The position numbers and the translations under genes are program-made. DNA of 64,000 nucleotides from NCBI RefSeq assembly GCF_018812025.1, contig NC_063057.1, positions 16,485,963 to 16,549,962 of the forward strand, given 5' to 3'. The stretch is from Megalobrama amblycephala. Its lineage: Eukaryota; Chordata; Actinopteri; Cypriniformes; Xenocyprididae. This document shows positions 49,701 through 61,324 of the stretch, in pieces. The notes beneath the pieces were generated by a model. It was not told where the DNA came from and did not search any database. It saw only the letters and a list, made by a program, of their open reading frames with translations. Position 1 is the stretch's first letter, and every line of letters begins with the position of its first letter.

Positions 49701-50692
49701 TTTTGACTATCTTAGATCATATTGCTTGGGCTGTACGCAAACAGAAAAGGTGGAGCTGACTTACCTCCTGCTGGTAGGGTGGGAGTGGGATCTGAGCCAA
49801 AACTTTGCACTCTTCCTTCTTCTGTTGGGCCTGTGGTCTGCTCTACCCATGTAAATCCTTCCAGAGCCTTGCTAGTGGGTTTAAAAGGCGTCCATTCTGG
49901 TTTCAAGGCAGTGTTTGTTGTCCCCAGTGTGTTTTGTTCAATGCTGACAGTGGTCAGAGGTTCATTAGATACTTCAGGCTTGGAGTCTGCTGGTGTTATG
50001 AAATTTGTAGTTAGAAATGAAGCTGTCGTTAGTTCTGATGTTGTTGACAGAGTGTCTGTGGGTACGGTTTGGTCAGTGTAAGGGTTTGTGGTTTCCGTAA
50101 TCATTCTCAATGTCGTAGCTTGAGTGGCGCTGGTACTTTGATCAGTGGATACAGTGTATGTTTGTGTTTCTGGATTAGTTATCGGAGAAGATGTCATTTG
50201 TAGGGTTTTCGCTGTGCTTTGGCCATTATTGGGGGGCCAGAGGTCAAGATCATAGCTTTGATCGAGCTTAGAGGGAGGTCCAGATCTACCTAATGGGGGT
50301 TTGTTCCTGAGTAAGCCATTTGTTGGCAGTTTTTCAGATTTTAAAGGCAGCAGGGTGCCTATTTGAATGGTGCTGCTTTGAAGTTCCTCAATTGTGGTTG
50401 CAGTCGGCTGGTATTTTGGGCTGGTTAAGTCCTCCGAAGACAGAGTATAATCTTGTGTGGTTGCTCCTGGAAGTGTTGGGCTCACCTTTGTTGTGGCAGA
50501 CCCTTTAGCCTCACCGAAAAAACGTCCCAACCCGAATGATGGCATTTTCAATTCCATGTAGGGCAAGGGCAAGCCCCAACCTTTGGAGTCTGCCTTGGTT
50601 TGGGTTGTCGGTTTTGGCTCATTCCAGCTGAAAAACCCATTGACAAAACTGAAGAGAGAGAAGACCACAAGAGACCCACGCAGAAGCAGCAT
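33944..50692 (-). CDS. prrt4: Proline-rich transmembrane protein 4 (spliced, 1023 residues)
   Basis: Three minus-strand coding exons join in frame: 50692-49765, 42869-42756 and 35973-33944. They total 3072 nt, giving 1023 residues. Residues 1-19 ([19 protein letters not shown]) are a signal peptide. Residues 20-430 are rich in Thr, Ser and Pro, with N-glycosylation sites NDS and NLS near the membrane, so mucin-like and extracellular. Seven hydrophobic segments follow at about 440-460, 470-492, 515-532, 545-566, 572-602, 638-662 and 677-704. A Ser/Pro-rich cytoplasmic tail of about 320 residues ends SVCSETIDL. This layout matches the vertebrate PRRT3/PRRT4 family, whose molecular role is poorly known. 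Position beside impdh1 favours PRRT4. All junctions keep phase 1. The tail-to-tail neighbour is impdh1. Confidence 0.85.
35974..39860. other. prrt4: prrt4 intron 2 (first part, plus-strand order)
   Basis: AT-rich intronic DNA. I see no clear exon. Frames such as 38503-38865 have no domain and no splice context. Confidence 0.4.
39868..40383. mobile_element. Non-autonomous DNA transposon in a prrt4 intron
   Basis: The left end TAGTCTCAGCCTCAGAC is answered at the right by GTCTGGCTACACAAGACTA. The roughly 515-bp interior has unusually high CpG and no transposase. Confidence 0.6.
40385..40487. mobile_element. Short palindromic MITE
   Basis: CCCTGCATCCCAATGTGCAT at the left is mirrored by TAGTATGGGACACAGGG at the right, with CACCCTAAATAGTA against TACTATTTAGGATG inside. 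It lies directly against the preceding element. Confidence 0.6.
40490..41900. other. prrt4: prrt4 intron, nothing recognised
   Basis: No exon or clear transposon boundary is seen. Confidence 0.4.
41915..42058 (+). mobile_element. SINE-like retroposon with tRNA-type B box
   Basis: GAATTCGAGTCCCGGCTCG resembles an RNA polymerase III B box (GGTTCGAATCC). It is followed by the pyrimidine-rich CCCCCTCTCTCTCTCCCACT and CGCTTCCTGTC phrase common in fish SINEs, and then an A-rich tail. The 5' tRNA-like part is missing or too diverged to see. Confidence 0.55.
42756..42869 (-). CDS. prrt4: prrt4 middle coding exon
   Basis: A 114-nt phase-1 exon. The acceptor is CCCAGCAG (a tandem CAGCAG, so the exon may instead start at 42872 with one extra codon) and the donor is CAAAG then GTAATT. 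It reads [20 protein letters not shown] and then [19 protein letters not shown], Thr/Ser-rich like the rest of the ectodomain. Phase agreement on both sides and good splice sites support it despite weak conservation. Confidence 0.75.
43424..43489. repeat. (AT)n microsatellite
   Basis: Uninterrupted dinucleotide tract in a prrt4 intron. Confidence 0.95.
43735..44435. repeat. Degenerate (ATCC)n satellite with higher-order units
   Basis: Some 700 bp are built from CATC/CCAT tetranucleotides. Longer units repeat on top of this: ATATCCATCCGAACATCC recurs several times, and a longer unit with ATATATACATCTGCCCATCC recurs near 43886 and 43965. A block containing CATACGAACATCCATATGTC occurs twice near 44285 and 44380. 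The long frames across it on both strands (up to 277 codons, Ile/His/Pro/Ser-rich) are consequences of the repeat, not genes. Confidence 0.9.
44436..45118. other. prrt4: prrt4 intron, nothing recognised
   Basis: No exon or transposon ends are seen. Confidence 0.4.
45121..45560. mobile_element. Inverted-repeat element, TGCTGGGTTAA family, copy B (intact)
   Basis: AAAAATGCTGGGTT at the left and AACCCAGCATTTTT at the right are complements. Inner pairs include AACTATTGTTTAAAAATTAC against GTAATTTTTAAACAATAGTT. It aligns with the two halves of copy A at 15805-16746. Confidence 0.75.
46700..46776. repeat. (CA)n microsatellite
   Basis: An uninterrupted tract of about 38 units. It explains the overlapping all-Thr-His and all-Cys-Val frames here. 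Confidence 0.95.
46814..47887. mobile_element. hAT-type non-autonomous transposon with perfect 8-bp target duplication
   Basis: The ends are TAGGGATGCACTGAAAT and ATTTCGCTGCATCCCTA. The flanking GTAAGAGC at 46806-46813 and 47888-47895 is an exact 8-bp duplication, the hallmark of hAT elements. The 1074-bp interior has no transposase-like frame. It lies in the first intron between prrt4 coding exons. Confidence 0.85.
48255..48330. mobile_element. Fragment of another hAT-like element
   Basis: ACTAATAGTCGACTAGAAAT followed by TTAGTCGGGGGCAGCCCTA looks like one end of a separate hAT-type element. I could not find its partner end. Confidence 0.4.
48331..49764. other. prrt4: prrt4 intron next to the signal-peptide exon
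   Basis: A 151-codon minus-strand frame (48585-49040) has no domain, signal or splice support and is probably chance. Nothing else is recognised. Confidence 0.4.
49765..50692 (-). CDS. prrt4: prrt4 first coding exon (signal peptide and mucin-like ectodomain)
   Basis: The ATG at 50692-50690 has A at -3 and opens a hydrophobic signal peptide ending near VNG. The exon gives 309 codons plus one base and ends at the donor CAGGAG then GTAAGT. The open frame runs on 53 nt into the intron, as often happens. Residues 20-309 are rich in Thr, Ser and Pro (for example TTTLPG- and [14 protein letters not shown] runs). The exon begins upstream at 50788 after the acceptor CTCTACTTTAG, so 95 nt of 5' UTR lie in it. 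Confidence 0.83.
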
Positions 50693-50724
50693 TCTGCCCC
50701 TCTAATGTCGTGCTGGACCACTGC

Positions 50725-50730
50725 TCACAT
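50725..50730 (-). promoter_or_regulatory. prrt4: Minimal start-stop uORF (ATG TGA) in the prrt4 leader
   Basis: ATG immediately followed by TGA, with A at -3 (ACACCATGTGA), 32 nt before the prrt4 start codon and within the same exon. Start-stop elements are known to stall initiating/terminating ribosomes and lower downstream translation. The effect here is inferred. Confidence 0.5.
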
Positions 50731-51746
50731 GGTGTCTGACTTTCCGAGGAACGCCCACCAGATTCACTGGGCTTCTTCAGCAAATAACCTAAAGTAGAGA
50801 CACAAAAAACATTGATATCCTCTCAGTAACTTCAAGTTATATTGGTGTTTTTCCATTGCACCTGTATGAGAACCAATTTAAGTTTAAGCCTTTGAGTTTA
50901 GTAATCTCATACCAATCTCAATTCTTCCTGCTGTCACAGAGGTGGCCTCAACTCTCCATTGACAGAGCAATTATAGAAGCAGGGCTCTTTAAGAATACTA
51001 ATAGGAGACTAGAGGTCTCTCTGTGGCTGTGCATATATGGGGGTGGTGTAGTAGGACGTATAGAGGCCCGGTTTCTTTGTGGAGCTGTGGGCTAATTTTG
51101 GAGTATAAAGCTGATGGCCTGTAGCCTCAGTGAGAGGAGTTGAATTTGATGGAATTTCTCTCTGAGTGCGACTTGGACTTTTTTCTTTCTTTGCCTCCCC
51201 CGCGTTCCTCTTTCTCGCTCTCGCTTGCGCTCGCTTTATCTCTCCCTTACGCAATTGATTTGTTCTCGAAACCGCAATAAACTCTCTACTCTCCCACTGG
51301 GAATAAAATCGGTTGTTTTTGGTCAGTAAATAGCGGGATAAGTATTTTGAAATTCTCTTTCATTTCCTTTCTTTCTGTAACCCCATTGTGTCTTATCCAT
51401 CTCTCAATGCCATCTGTATCGCAGAAATAGCCTCCTTCAGAGTCTTTTTAAAGACTGAAACCCTTCTCACAGCTTAATGAGGTTTGCTTACTAGATTAAA
51501 CAAGCTAACTGGCTCTGGGCTAATGGGTTTAAAAGAGATTGATGGATTGCAGACATGTCTTTGAGAAAACGCAAAAATCTACCACAATCTAAAGATGCAC
51601 ATTGAACTTTGTGATTGTTTATGGATTATTGGTTCTTGGTAACTGAACAATTAAGTGTCGATATGTATCTAAAACATTATATAAAGATTTTAATTGATTA
51701 AAAAAGCCTGTAAAGGGTGTTATATTTTGTTCTATAAAAACATTAA

Positions 51747-52064
51747 TATTCAAAAGTTTGGGGTGGGTAAGACTTTTTACATTTTTTATTTTTATTTTTA
51801 AAGAAGTCTTGTGCTCACCAAAGCAGATAAAAATACAGTAAAACACCATAATACAGTAATATTATTACATTTAAAATAACTTATATTTTAATACATTTAA
51901 AATGTAATTTATTCCTGCGATGGCAAAACTGAATTTTCAGCAACAGTCCTAAATGTCACATGATTCTTCAGAAATCATTCTAATATGCTGATTTGGTGCT
52001 AACATTTCTTATTATCACAGTCAAACATAATAGTACTGCCTAATATTTTTGTGAAACCGTATAC
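51747..52064. mobile_element. Dispersed inverted-repeat element (copy 2, decayed)
   Basis: It shares AAAAGTTTGGGG at the left end and the internal words AAAATGTAATTTATTCCTG and GAATTTTCAGCA with the copy at 27582-27967. The right end is degraded. Confidence 0.6.
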
Positions 52065-53185
52065 TTCTTTTTTCTCAGGGCTCTTCAATTGAAAGTTAAC
52101 AAGATCAGCATTTATTTTTGTAATAATGTAAACATTTTTACTGCCACTTATGATCAATTTAATGTCGAACATACACAAAAAAAAAAGGAAATGGAAGATC
52201 AAGAAAAACAAATTGCATTGTGGGATACAGTACCCAGTACAATATATTTTTGTTGTACATGTACACAGCACATTTTACTGACACTATTTCTGACATATAT
52301 GCTTCATGTTTTTTCCACAGGGGGCGCTATTGAAGCCTGGATGATTCATAGTTATTGACTAGTCATCATTAGTCAAGACTGTTTCCTCATTACCACACAC
52401 CACCTGCTTTTAGCAAAGAGAGTCTCCAGGGCCGCCGCAAGCGGGGCGAAAGGTGGTGACGATTTTCGGGGGCCCCGCGATTTCAACCACTGCATTACTA
52501 CAGACCAGAACAAAACATTTATTAGATATAGCTTTCTCAGCCCCCGCCTTTGTCTTTCACACCTTCTGAAATGTTTTATTTCAGAAGAACAGTTTTGCCT
52601 GTGCTAAATGCCTCAGTAAGTCAGACCCCACAGGAGCTTGTTAAACAGCATCACAAACGCTGCTGCGTGCATGTGTCAGAGTCTGTGCCAAACAGGAAAC
52701 CTAAATGACTGTATAGCACTGCGCTTTACTATTAGGCCCCCGTCTCTTTTGTTCTTTCCCTGTCTCTGTCCATTTCTCTCACTCTACTTTCCCTCTTTCA
52801 TTGTCATTTTGTTCCACCGTGCGTGGCAAAGAAAGGGCTTGCCAGAGCAGGATGTAATCACTCAAGCAGAAAAAGGGAAAAAGCGAGTGCTCAAGAGCTA
52901 CTCCTGATTTAACATTATACATTTAGTCCTCGCCTGAAATCTTTCCCTTGTTGAGATTTTTTTATATTTGGGAAGTGATCCTTCACTATACAGCGTCTGT
53001 AACCCACAATCCCCCTTTGTAAAAACCTAATTCTTACACTCACAGTCATCTTAAAACAGATTAGGCTACAATTATCATCCAAACTGTCACCATTTTCATT
53101 TTTACTCAGTGGTTCTCAACTGGTTTTGTTTCAAGATTTTGCAATGGATATCAAATAGTGGACGAACACAAGACTACAAGAGTTT
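52065..53185. other. prrt4: prrt4 5' intron, nothing firm
   Basis: A GGGGCCCCGCGA-type word at about 52470 suggests a transposon fragment. No exon is supported. Confidence 0.35.
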
Positions 53186-53190
53186 ATCAT

Positions 53191-53451
53191 CAGGGCTGCC
53201 AGGTTTTCACAACAAAACCTGCTACTCAAAACTAGACCAAAAGTAGTCCAAATCGCATTTTGGCGGTCCCCCGGTAAAAATCGTGTTCTGGGGGGTAAAA
53301 TTCATGTTTTTTTTTGCAAGAAATCTGCATTGCAGGGGCTAAATATCATGTTATTTGGGGTCGCTTCAATCCGCGGACATGAAAAACAACTTGCGGCAAC
53401 AGTGTGAAAGTAGCCCAATTCCGTGGGAAAACTGTGGACTTAGTAACACTG
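53191..53451. mobile_element. Short inverted-repeat element
   Basis: CAGGGCTGCCAGGTTTTC at the left and GAAAACTGTGG...AACACTG-like sequence at the right form imperfect ends typical of a fish MITE. There is no coding capacity. Confidence 0.5.
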
Positions 53452-56135
53452 TTTATCATTCAAAATTTTAGCAGTTTCAAACTCTTGGCAGCCTGTTCAT
53501 GTTGGCATTAACTTAATTTCTTCTCCCAAGTTACAGATACATTTATTTTTTTGAGTCACAATACAATAAATTGCGACTGGATGCACAATTTTTGATATGA
53601 GAAGAATTTTTCTCCCAATTAAAAAATTATTTTTTATCATATCTATATACAAATATATGGTTAGTTGCATTTTATATTGTGCATTCAGCTTCCTGCAAAC
53701 CCTGTCAGAATGGACCTGAATTCACCAGTTGAGGTCCATTGATATAAATAACGTTGTGCATTCCAGGCATCACCATCTATCGTAATTCATAAACTGAATT
53801 TTTGATCCACTTAATGAGAGACAAAATGGTGATTCCACTTAATCAGAACAGGATCTAAATGATATTATTAGGGGACTGAAGGAAGGTTGTAAGATCAGAT
53901 TCAAGTGTCCTCCTCTCAATATATACGTGTGTTTAAAGGAGGTCTAGGGCTGAGGACCTTCTTAAGTGGTGACAGATCGACTAGTCATGGTATCAATTAT
54001 TTTAACAGGCCTCTAGACGTGCATGACGGCTGTGGGAATCATTGGCTCACGCCTTCATGAAACCAAATGATTTATTCACCGAGCCTTTTTGGTTCTTATC
54101 TTAAAGACAATGTGGGGGAGGGGATATTTATGACCTGCAGCCATGAAAAAAAAAAAACACACAGATGCCCATAAAGGGGTTTTCCTTTAAACACAGTCTA
54201 AAGATTTTTAGAGACAACAAAAGCCATTAGCCTATAAACTTAACCTCAAATTAACCCATCCATGAACCAGAGCAGCCATGGTCTGGTGCATCATGATCTA
54301 AATACAGCCTAGTCCTAAACTACAAAGTCTAAGAATATTTAGGGCTGGTTCACCAGAGACTACAAAGTATTTTAGTAGTAAAATAGCTCAAACCTGGATT
54401 TAAGACTATACTTTTAGAAAACAAGGTTCAGTGGGGTTCCATATAGAACCGTAGGGTTCTTGACTCAATTTTAAAGTTCTCTTTATGCCAAAAAGGTTCT
54501 ATATAAGGAAAAATGTCTTACTTTCATGTTTAATAGATTATTAAAATGTTTCTAGTGATTAAGTATTATGTACAAGCTGCTTAATTCATACAATTTAATT
54601 AAAATAAAAAAATGAATTAAAACTACATTAATTAAAACTAAATCCATAAAACGATCCCATGATGGAAACCCCTAAAAGGTCCAAAGCACTAATTAACATA
54701 TTTAATGTTGATATGGTCGAAAAAACATCTCAGTGCCAATCACACCTTCGCATTTTTAAAACATTATTTCAAGGTGCACAAATCGGTAGTTTTGGTCTCA
54801 TTTTGAATCACCCATCACATGTACAGTAGATAATGAATTGATGACAATAACATCCCTAATAGCACATGTACATTTCAAAAATGTCTATTAGATGTGTGTG
54901 TTTACATCTGAAAGACATATTTTTTTTTTAGAGTGTTTGCTCAATACGTCTCTAGGACGTTTCCTGTCAGACGTTAAATAGACATTTAGAAAACGTCTTT
55001 AAGATGTTTATGATTTAGAATGTATGTAAAACTGACATCTTAAAGATGTTTCTCAGATGTTTGTACACAGCAGATGCTTTCCAGATGAAGTCCTATATCT
55101 TGCAGACGTGGGATCAAACCAAAGGCAGAGTCTTGTTTTACAGAACCCCTCTAAATCACCTCAATCGACCGGTTTGATGGAGTGTTGAATGTGTTGTTAT
55201 TTTACAGTGTTTCTCTTTCCATTCCCTCACACTGCGAAACACTGGGCTCAATACTGTTGACTCCATGTACACAATCATTTTCCACATCAACAGCTCTGGG
55301 CATCCATATGGTCGTCAGTCACTACAATGTTCATTAACAGAGTGTTATCAAGTTGCAGGCCTGAATGGATCAATCCATTTATGTTTAACCTATATGTGCA
55401 TGTATATTGATGAATTATATGTCCTGATTATATTTTTTTGCTCCCAACCATCCACCATCAACGCTGGGTTTCATTTTATCCCCTGCTCGCAGTATCACTA
55501 TACACACTCGAAATGCTCACATAGTAAGACTTGTCTGTCAAGTCAATCAAAATTTTTAAGATGTTCTTATAGCTGCTTATCAATGTGGTCTGAACAACCT
55601 GTTGACATTTGTGACGGTTAACTCCTTGGCAATTTCACTGTAATTTCTGTAATGTTGCAAATGTTTTTCAATGCTTTCTGTCTTGGCACGCACATAATAC
55701 CGCTCATCAGGAGTCAATTACACTTGGCTGCGAAAACATGATAAATGACCTGTCACGTTAATGTTTTTGTGGGCTTTTCTCTTAAAGCATCCGGATCACC
55801 TGATTATCTCAAAACGCACAGGCTGCTACGCCGGCTGCCTTCGCCATGGTTACCAGAGGAGCAGAATGCGTCTGAAACGCAGAGCTCTTCCTACACCGCA
55901 CATATGTGAATGTGTGAAGAGGTCGGAGATGGTACACAACCATCCGTTCAGCACGATCAAGAGCGTGAGCCGTGGTTATAGAGCAAATACAGATGTTTAT
56001 GGACCTGACACACGTTTCTGACTGATGTTATTGCATATATACAACTAAATCAGGATATACAGCTATCTGCAGTGAGGCCGTAGCTTCTATAATGAAACAT
56101 TTGTTGAAAGATGAAAGACAGAAGGAGAAACTTAC
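53452..56135. other. prrt4: prrt4 5' intron with repeat fragments
   Basis: A fragment with GGTTCCATATAGAACCGTAG lies at about 54434. A segment of repeated ACGTCTTTAAGATGTTT-type words lies at about 54930-55050. Both look like old transposon pieces. No exon is supported. Confidence 0.4.
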
Positions 56136-56340
56136 CTTTCTCCCTGAGGAGGAGAGGAAATAGAGAATCCAGAACAGCCACCAGCACTCCACTGCAGGAG
56201 AGAGAGATCTGTCTCTCTGTGCGTGTGGGAGAGAAATCGTTTTTGGTCACACACTCTCCCTCCCTCTCTCTTTCTCTCTCCTCCCCTCTCCCGCTGCATC
56301 AGTAGTCTAGTGTAGGATTCAGATGCACAATATCTGGACA
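56136..56340 (-). other. prrt4: Candidate noncoding first exon and promoter region of prrt4
   Basis: A consensus donor (GAGAAAG then GTAAGT) ends the exon at 56136. The exon body is rich in GA/TC runs. It is the best upstream partner for the acceptor at 50789. The start near 56340 is a guess. There is no TATA box in a convincing position. Confidence 0.5.
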
Positions 56341-57162
56341 CACCTCGCTGAGCAGATTGTTAGAGAGCAGAGAGCAAGCACCGTACAGCAGGCAGCCGTC
56401 AAGGAATTAAGCATCCTACACAGATGAAAAACACACATGCTCAAAAACACACACAGTGAATACATATATGCACATGCACCATAGCATATACAGTACACAC
56501 ACACACACACACACACATATATGTACATATACACACAAATATTTCATGTAGCATGCGCAATACTTATACAATATACAAGAATTCGAAATATTTTAATATT
56601 TAATCATATTTTAGCATTTTTAATTTTATTTAATTTATTAATTTTTTTATACCTACATATTTTCATGAATTATAAGCTGAAATTTTAACCTAAAACGTGT
56701 CAAAAAACCTAAAACACAATTAGAAAAAACAGTCATAACAAAACGTTGCATCACACAAACATTACCATGTCACGCTTCTGAGTTGACTTTTGCCACACTT
56801 TGACTTTTTGTCAATACAATGTCTTATCTCTGATCCCAGTCAAAGATAGCCAATAATAATCCATTCTCAATGTTCCTCCTGGAAGAGGGAGCATTCTGGG
56901 ATATGATTGCCTCTCTGATCCCAAGAAATTCTCCAAATTTAGAAACAATCAGAATTGTCCCATCCCAAGGAAACATAATTTCCTGATGGAAAGCCCAACT
57001 TTGTAAAATTGGATGGAGCCAGTAAGTCTTAATGCCAGTTTGGCCTCACACACACATGCATTCACTACTATTTTTACCATTACACTTTTGCCCCAGATCA
57101 GTACATCTCACGAGAGCAGGCACCAAAGGTAATGTTTTTGAGGACAGAATGTTTTAATAAGG
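56341..57162. other. Intergenic stretch upstream of prrt4
   Basis: It contains a (CA)n tract at about 56494-56517 and no gene that I can support. Confidence 0.4.
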
Positions 57163-57972
57163 TTAAAGGATTAGTCCACTTTTAAATACACTTTTCCTGA
57201 TAAATTTACTCACCCCCATGTCATCCAAGATGTTCATGTCTTTCTTTCATCAGTCGAAAAGAAATGAAGGTTTTTGAGGAAAACATTCCAGGATTATTCT
57301 CCTTACAGTGGATTTCAATGGCTACCAACAGGTTGAAGGTCAAAATCACAGTTTCAGTGCAGCTTCAAGGGCTTTAAACGATACCAGATGAGTAATAAGG
57401 GTCATATCTAGCGAATCGATCGGTCATTTTCGAAATAAATACAACCGTTTATGCTTTATAAACAAAATATCGCCTTGAACGTACTTTCCGCTTCCGCATT
57501 CTTCATAACGCTTATGATGAATGTTCTACGCCTTCCCTATTCTACTTACGGAAAGAACGCGGCGCCAGTTTCGTTTTTTTCCGTAACTTGAATAGGGAAG
57601 GCGTAGGACATTCAGCGAGATGCTGCGTTCACACCAGACGCGACTATTCGCGCGTAGTTGGACGCTTGAACATTTTGAGTTTACTCGCTTCATTCGCGCG
57701 TGAAAATCCCTTCACAACAGACGCGAATTCGCGTCATGAGAGGGGCTCTCCCGCTCCTTTATGTGTCCCAGACTCTCCCACTGCTGTAATTTTGACCTTC
57801 AATCTGTTGGTAGCCATTGAAATCCACTGTAAGGAGAAAAATCCTGGAATGTTTTCCTCAAAAACCTTCATTTCTTTTCGACTGATGAAAGAAAGACATG
57901 AACATCTTGGATGACATGGGGGTGAGTAAATTTATCAGGAAAAGTGTATTTAAAAGTGGACTAATCCTTTAA
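57163..57972. mobile_element. TTAA-flanked foldback transposon with long arms
   Basis: TTAA (57163-57166) plus AGGATTAGTCCACTTTTAAA at the left. TTTAAAAGTGGACTAATCCT plus TTAA (57969-57972) at the right. Near-identical inverted arms run for about 185 bp on each side. The CpG-rich core carries GACGCGAATTCGCGTCATGA. A 108-codon frame across it is spurious. Confidence 0.85.
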
Positions 57973-58069
57973 CTGCACTGTAATGTTTAGGTTTTTCTGA
58001 AATTCACAGAGGTTTGGGAACATTTAGGTTATCTAGCTGTTTTGTTGATCATCAAATTGATGGACTGTA

Positions 58070-58565
58070 GGGAAAACATTCAATGATTTTTCTCCATATA
58101 GTACTTCAACAGCTACCAATGAGTTGAAGGTCCAAATTACAGTTTCAGTGCAGCTTCAAAGAGCTGTACATGATGCAGCTGAAGAATAAGGGTCTTATCT
58201 AGCGAAATGATCTGTCATTTAAAAAAAAAAAAAAAAAGTATATACTTTTAACCAATCCTTGTAAATCCTTGTACTAGCTCTGTGATCTGCCACACATGAC
58301 GGATCCAGTATCTACAAAGCGAACGTGCAAAGATTAAGCCAAATGCCAAATGTGGTACTTATGCCTACGTCACGCATGACCTTTCTAACGTAATGCGTGG
58401 TGGATTGCAGAGCAGTGCAAGACAAGCATCTGTGGTTAAAAAGTATATACATTTTTTTTTTTTTTTTTAATGACCGATCGTTTCACTAGATAAGGCCCTT
58501 ATTCCTCGTCTGGGATCGTGTAGAGCTTTGAAGCTGCACTGAAACTGCAATTTGGACCTTCCAAA
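58070..58565. mobile_element. Diverged foldback copy related to the 57163-57972 element
   Basis: Arms at about 58129-58260 and 58437-58562 pair with each other (AGCTTCAAAGAGCTGTACA against TGTAGAGCTTTGAAGCT). They share wording with the arms of the neighbour (GTTTCAGTGCAGCTTCAA). The terminal TTAA ends are lost. Confidence 0.6.
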
Positions 58566-58699
58566 TGTTTCCTGGCATATCTTCTGTGGAAGACAAAAGA
58601 ATGTCTCACTATTTTTTGTCCAGACAGTGTTGTTTGGACCGCAAGATTATTCAAAATATCTTCTTTTGTGTTCTACAGAAGAAAGAATGTCAAAAAGGT

Positions 58700-61320
58700 T
58701 TGAAATGACCGGAGACTGAAATGTCAGATTGAGGGTTTTGGGATTAAGGCAGGTTTTTAGTACATAATCTACACAAAACTCCCCTTGATGTAATGACATC
58801 GCATTCTGACTGTGGGCAAAAACATTGTTGCAAAAAGGCCATGTGTTATTAATACATAGCAATCTCTTTGTCTTCCCGGTAGTATTCCGTAAAAGTTCAA
58901 CAATTGTATTATAAGACACTTGCCAGAAGCAAGACACCACTGTCCTCTTTTCATATTGCTGCAAAAAGCCACTTGCTCTAGAGGCCTCTTCAGAGGAAAT
59001 CCATTTTTAAAATTAGATAAACCATAACCCAACTGCACAGATGAAAAATATGTAGTCATTAAGCTCAGCTCAGCAAACAGTGGCTCACGCAATGCCTACA
59101 GTTACAGAAAACAACTGAGTGCAATATTCTCTCACTGTATCTATTTTCTCAATTGTTGCACCAATGCATGGTTAAATATTTGGTAACAATTTTAATGGGG
59201 CACTGAGCATCACAAAATCATGTACTAGGATGGTACATAAGCATCTCCTATGCTCCGACTCCATATTGTTGTGTCTGACTGCCTGAGCTGCACTCTGACT
59301 TTATATAAGGTGGGCAGGGTTCCCCCTCCTGACCCTGTGTGCTTTACGTTCACCCACCCCCCAGCATCCGGAGGAGCGCACAAAGGCTGCCTCTGATAGA
59401 GATAAGTACCTTTGTCTCCGGGGAACAATGAATCCTAACAGTCTGCATTAACAAAGCTAAAAGACACAACTTGCCTTTAATGTGCAGTTTTCCTTCCTAG
59501 GCTGTCCAGCTAACAGATAGATGTGGATCTGAATTGATCTGACACACAGCCAGATATATCTCTCTTCCAAAAACATACAATGTAAAAAGTCATAACCTGC
59601 AAAAGAGCTATTTCTACTTGATTTAAACCATACAAATTAATTTTGATGGTATAAATTAATGTATTTAAGTTGATTCAGTGATGTTAAATAATATTTTTGA
59701 CTTGAATAAAATTCAAATTTTTTTCAGTCAGAAACCAAGGCATAGACTTGGTCGGTGTATCATAGCTAGGGGCGTGGCATTGGCATTGGGGAAAACAGTC
59801 CTTTCCCCCTGACTGGAAAAGTATAGTGTTCAGTATGACATACCTAGAATCACTTCTGCCGCTTAGCCAGATACATTGAAAAACTGAGCCGTAATGGGTC
59901 GGATTGACCATACAGCATCCGTGACTGGACAAACAACCCAATGGCCAAAGGTGTCATTTCCCGACATTTTTTGTTACCTAAGAGACCGCTATAATCGTAG
60001 ATTATTATTACCCAAAATGGAGACTAAAACAATATCAGATTTGTCCAATTTTAAATAAACAAAAAATATAGACAAAAATTAACTTAATCTCTCAAAGATT
60101 TCTGAATTTCTTCTTTTTTTTCTCTCTATATATTGTTGATATGGCAACTAGTTCCTATAGAAACAGTCAGACGCGCGTCTCTGAAATGAGACACAAGAGA
60201 CGCACATTTAGGATTAGCTTGATCCAGCCTGAAAAATACCGCATTTTTGTCATGATTCGAGCGTTTAGAAACAAAATTTTAGGAGACAGTTGTTGTCAGA
60301 TTTCATTGGTGATTTCAAATATGAAATTTAATCGAAAGCTTGGCAAACAGCTTTGGAGAATTTGATGTTTCCCCATTCAAACAGATAGGAGCTGCACTTG
60401 CATGCCTGAGAGGCGTTTCAAAGATGGCCGCCGAGTGAAATGACTTGTCTTAAAGGGACTTTGCTTGAACAAAGCAGATGTTGCTAGCTTGACATGCTAA
60501 CATAAAAAACTCTTCTTTAAGTCTGCATTAAACAGATGTTGTGTCTTTTCTTCCCTATTATGATGTATTTAGGATTGGACTTTAGTTTGATTTTTGTCTT
60601 TCGGCTGTTAATTGGATTGCTGGATCATTGTGGCTTGCTATTGCTGTGATGTCATGTGAGTGACAGGTTGTCCCGCCTTATGCCAGTAAACACATCATCA
60701 GAGAAGAGATGTTGGGAAGTTATTTTGGTTAAAGATTATGGGGGCACATACATTTTTAAAAAATGATGCGCATCATTTATAATAAATACTACAATATTCC
60801 ATAAAAAAAAGAAAGAATTGTCAATTTTTATTTACTCTAAATCCATTATTAAGTTTGCCATACAGAGTCGTGAAATAATAATTTGAAGTAATAATGTATT
60901 TCTGTAAGCAACCACGTGAATTTAAACAGCACCTGGCTGTCATATGTATCAAACATTATTTATCAGTGCAGATAAATGTAGATTTCCTATGGGACTTCAA
61001 AAGCAGATGCTCACAAACATGCCAGTTTACAGCGAGAATCAATAGCAGCATTGTGTGCGTGTATGCTTCATCTTTTCATATTCATTTAGGAGATGGAAAT
61101 GGTAAACTAGCACCTAGTGGGATATCAGCTAGCAGCGGGGAGAAATTTTTAGCAACACGTTAGCAAGTCCACACATGGGCCTATTTGAAAGAGGTGATTG
61201 CTAGCATGTGTGTGGGTGTTTTAGCAACTGTATGCATGCATGATTAACGGCTCTGTGGGTGTATGTGTTTGCATACATTTTAAAAGTTGTCCATTTGAAA
61301 TATATTTCCTATACACTTCT
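58700..61320. other. Intergenic stretch, no supported gene
   Basis: Short random frames on both strands only. A stretch near 60160-60450 has transposon-like wording (GACGCGCGTCTC) but no clear ends. Confidence 0.4.
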
Positions 61321-61324
61321 TTTC

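Noticed and set aside
57588..57914. 108-codon plus-strand frame
   Set aside because: It crosses the core and right arm of a foldback transposon; the peptide has no domain.
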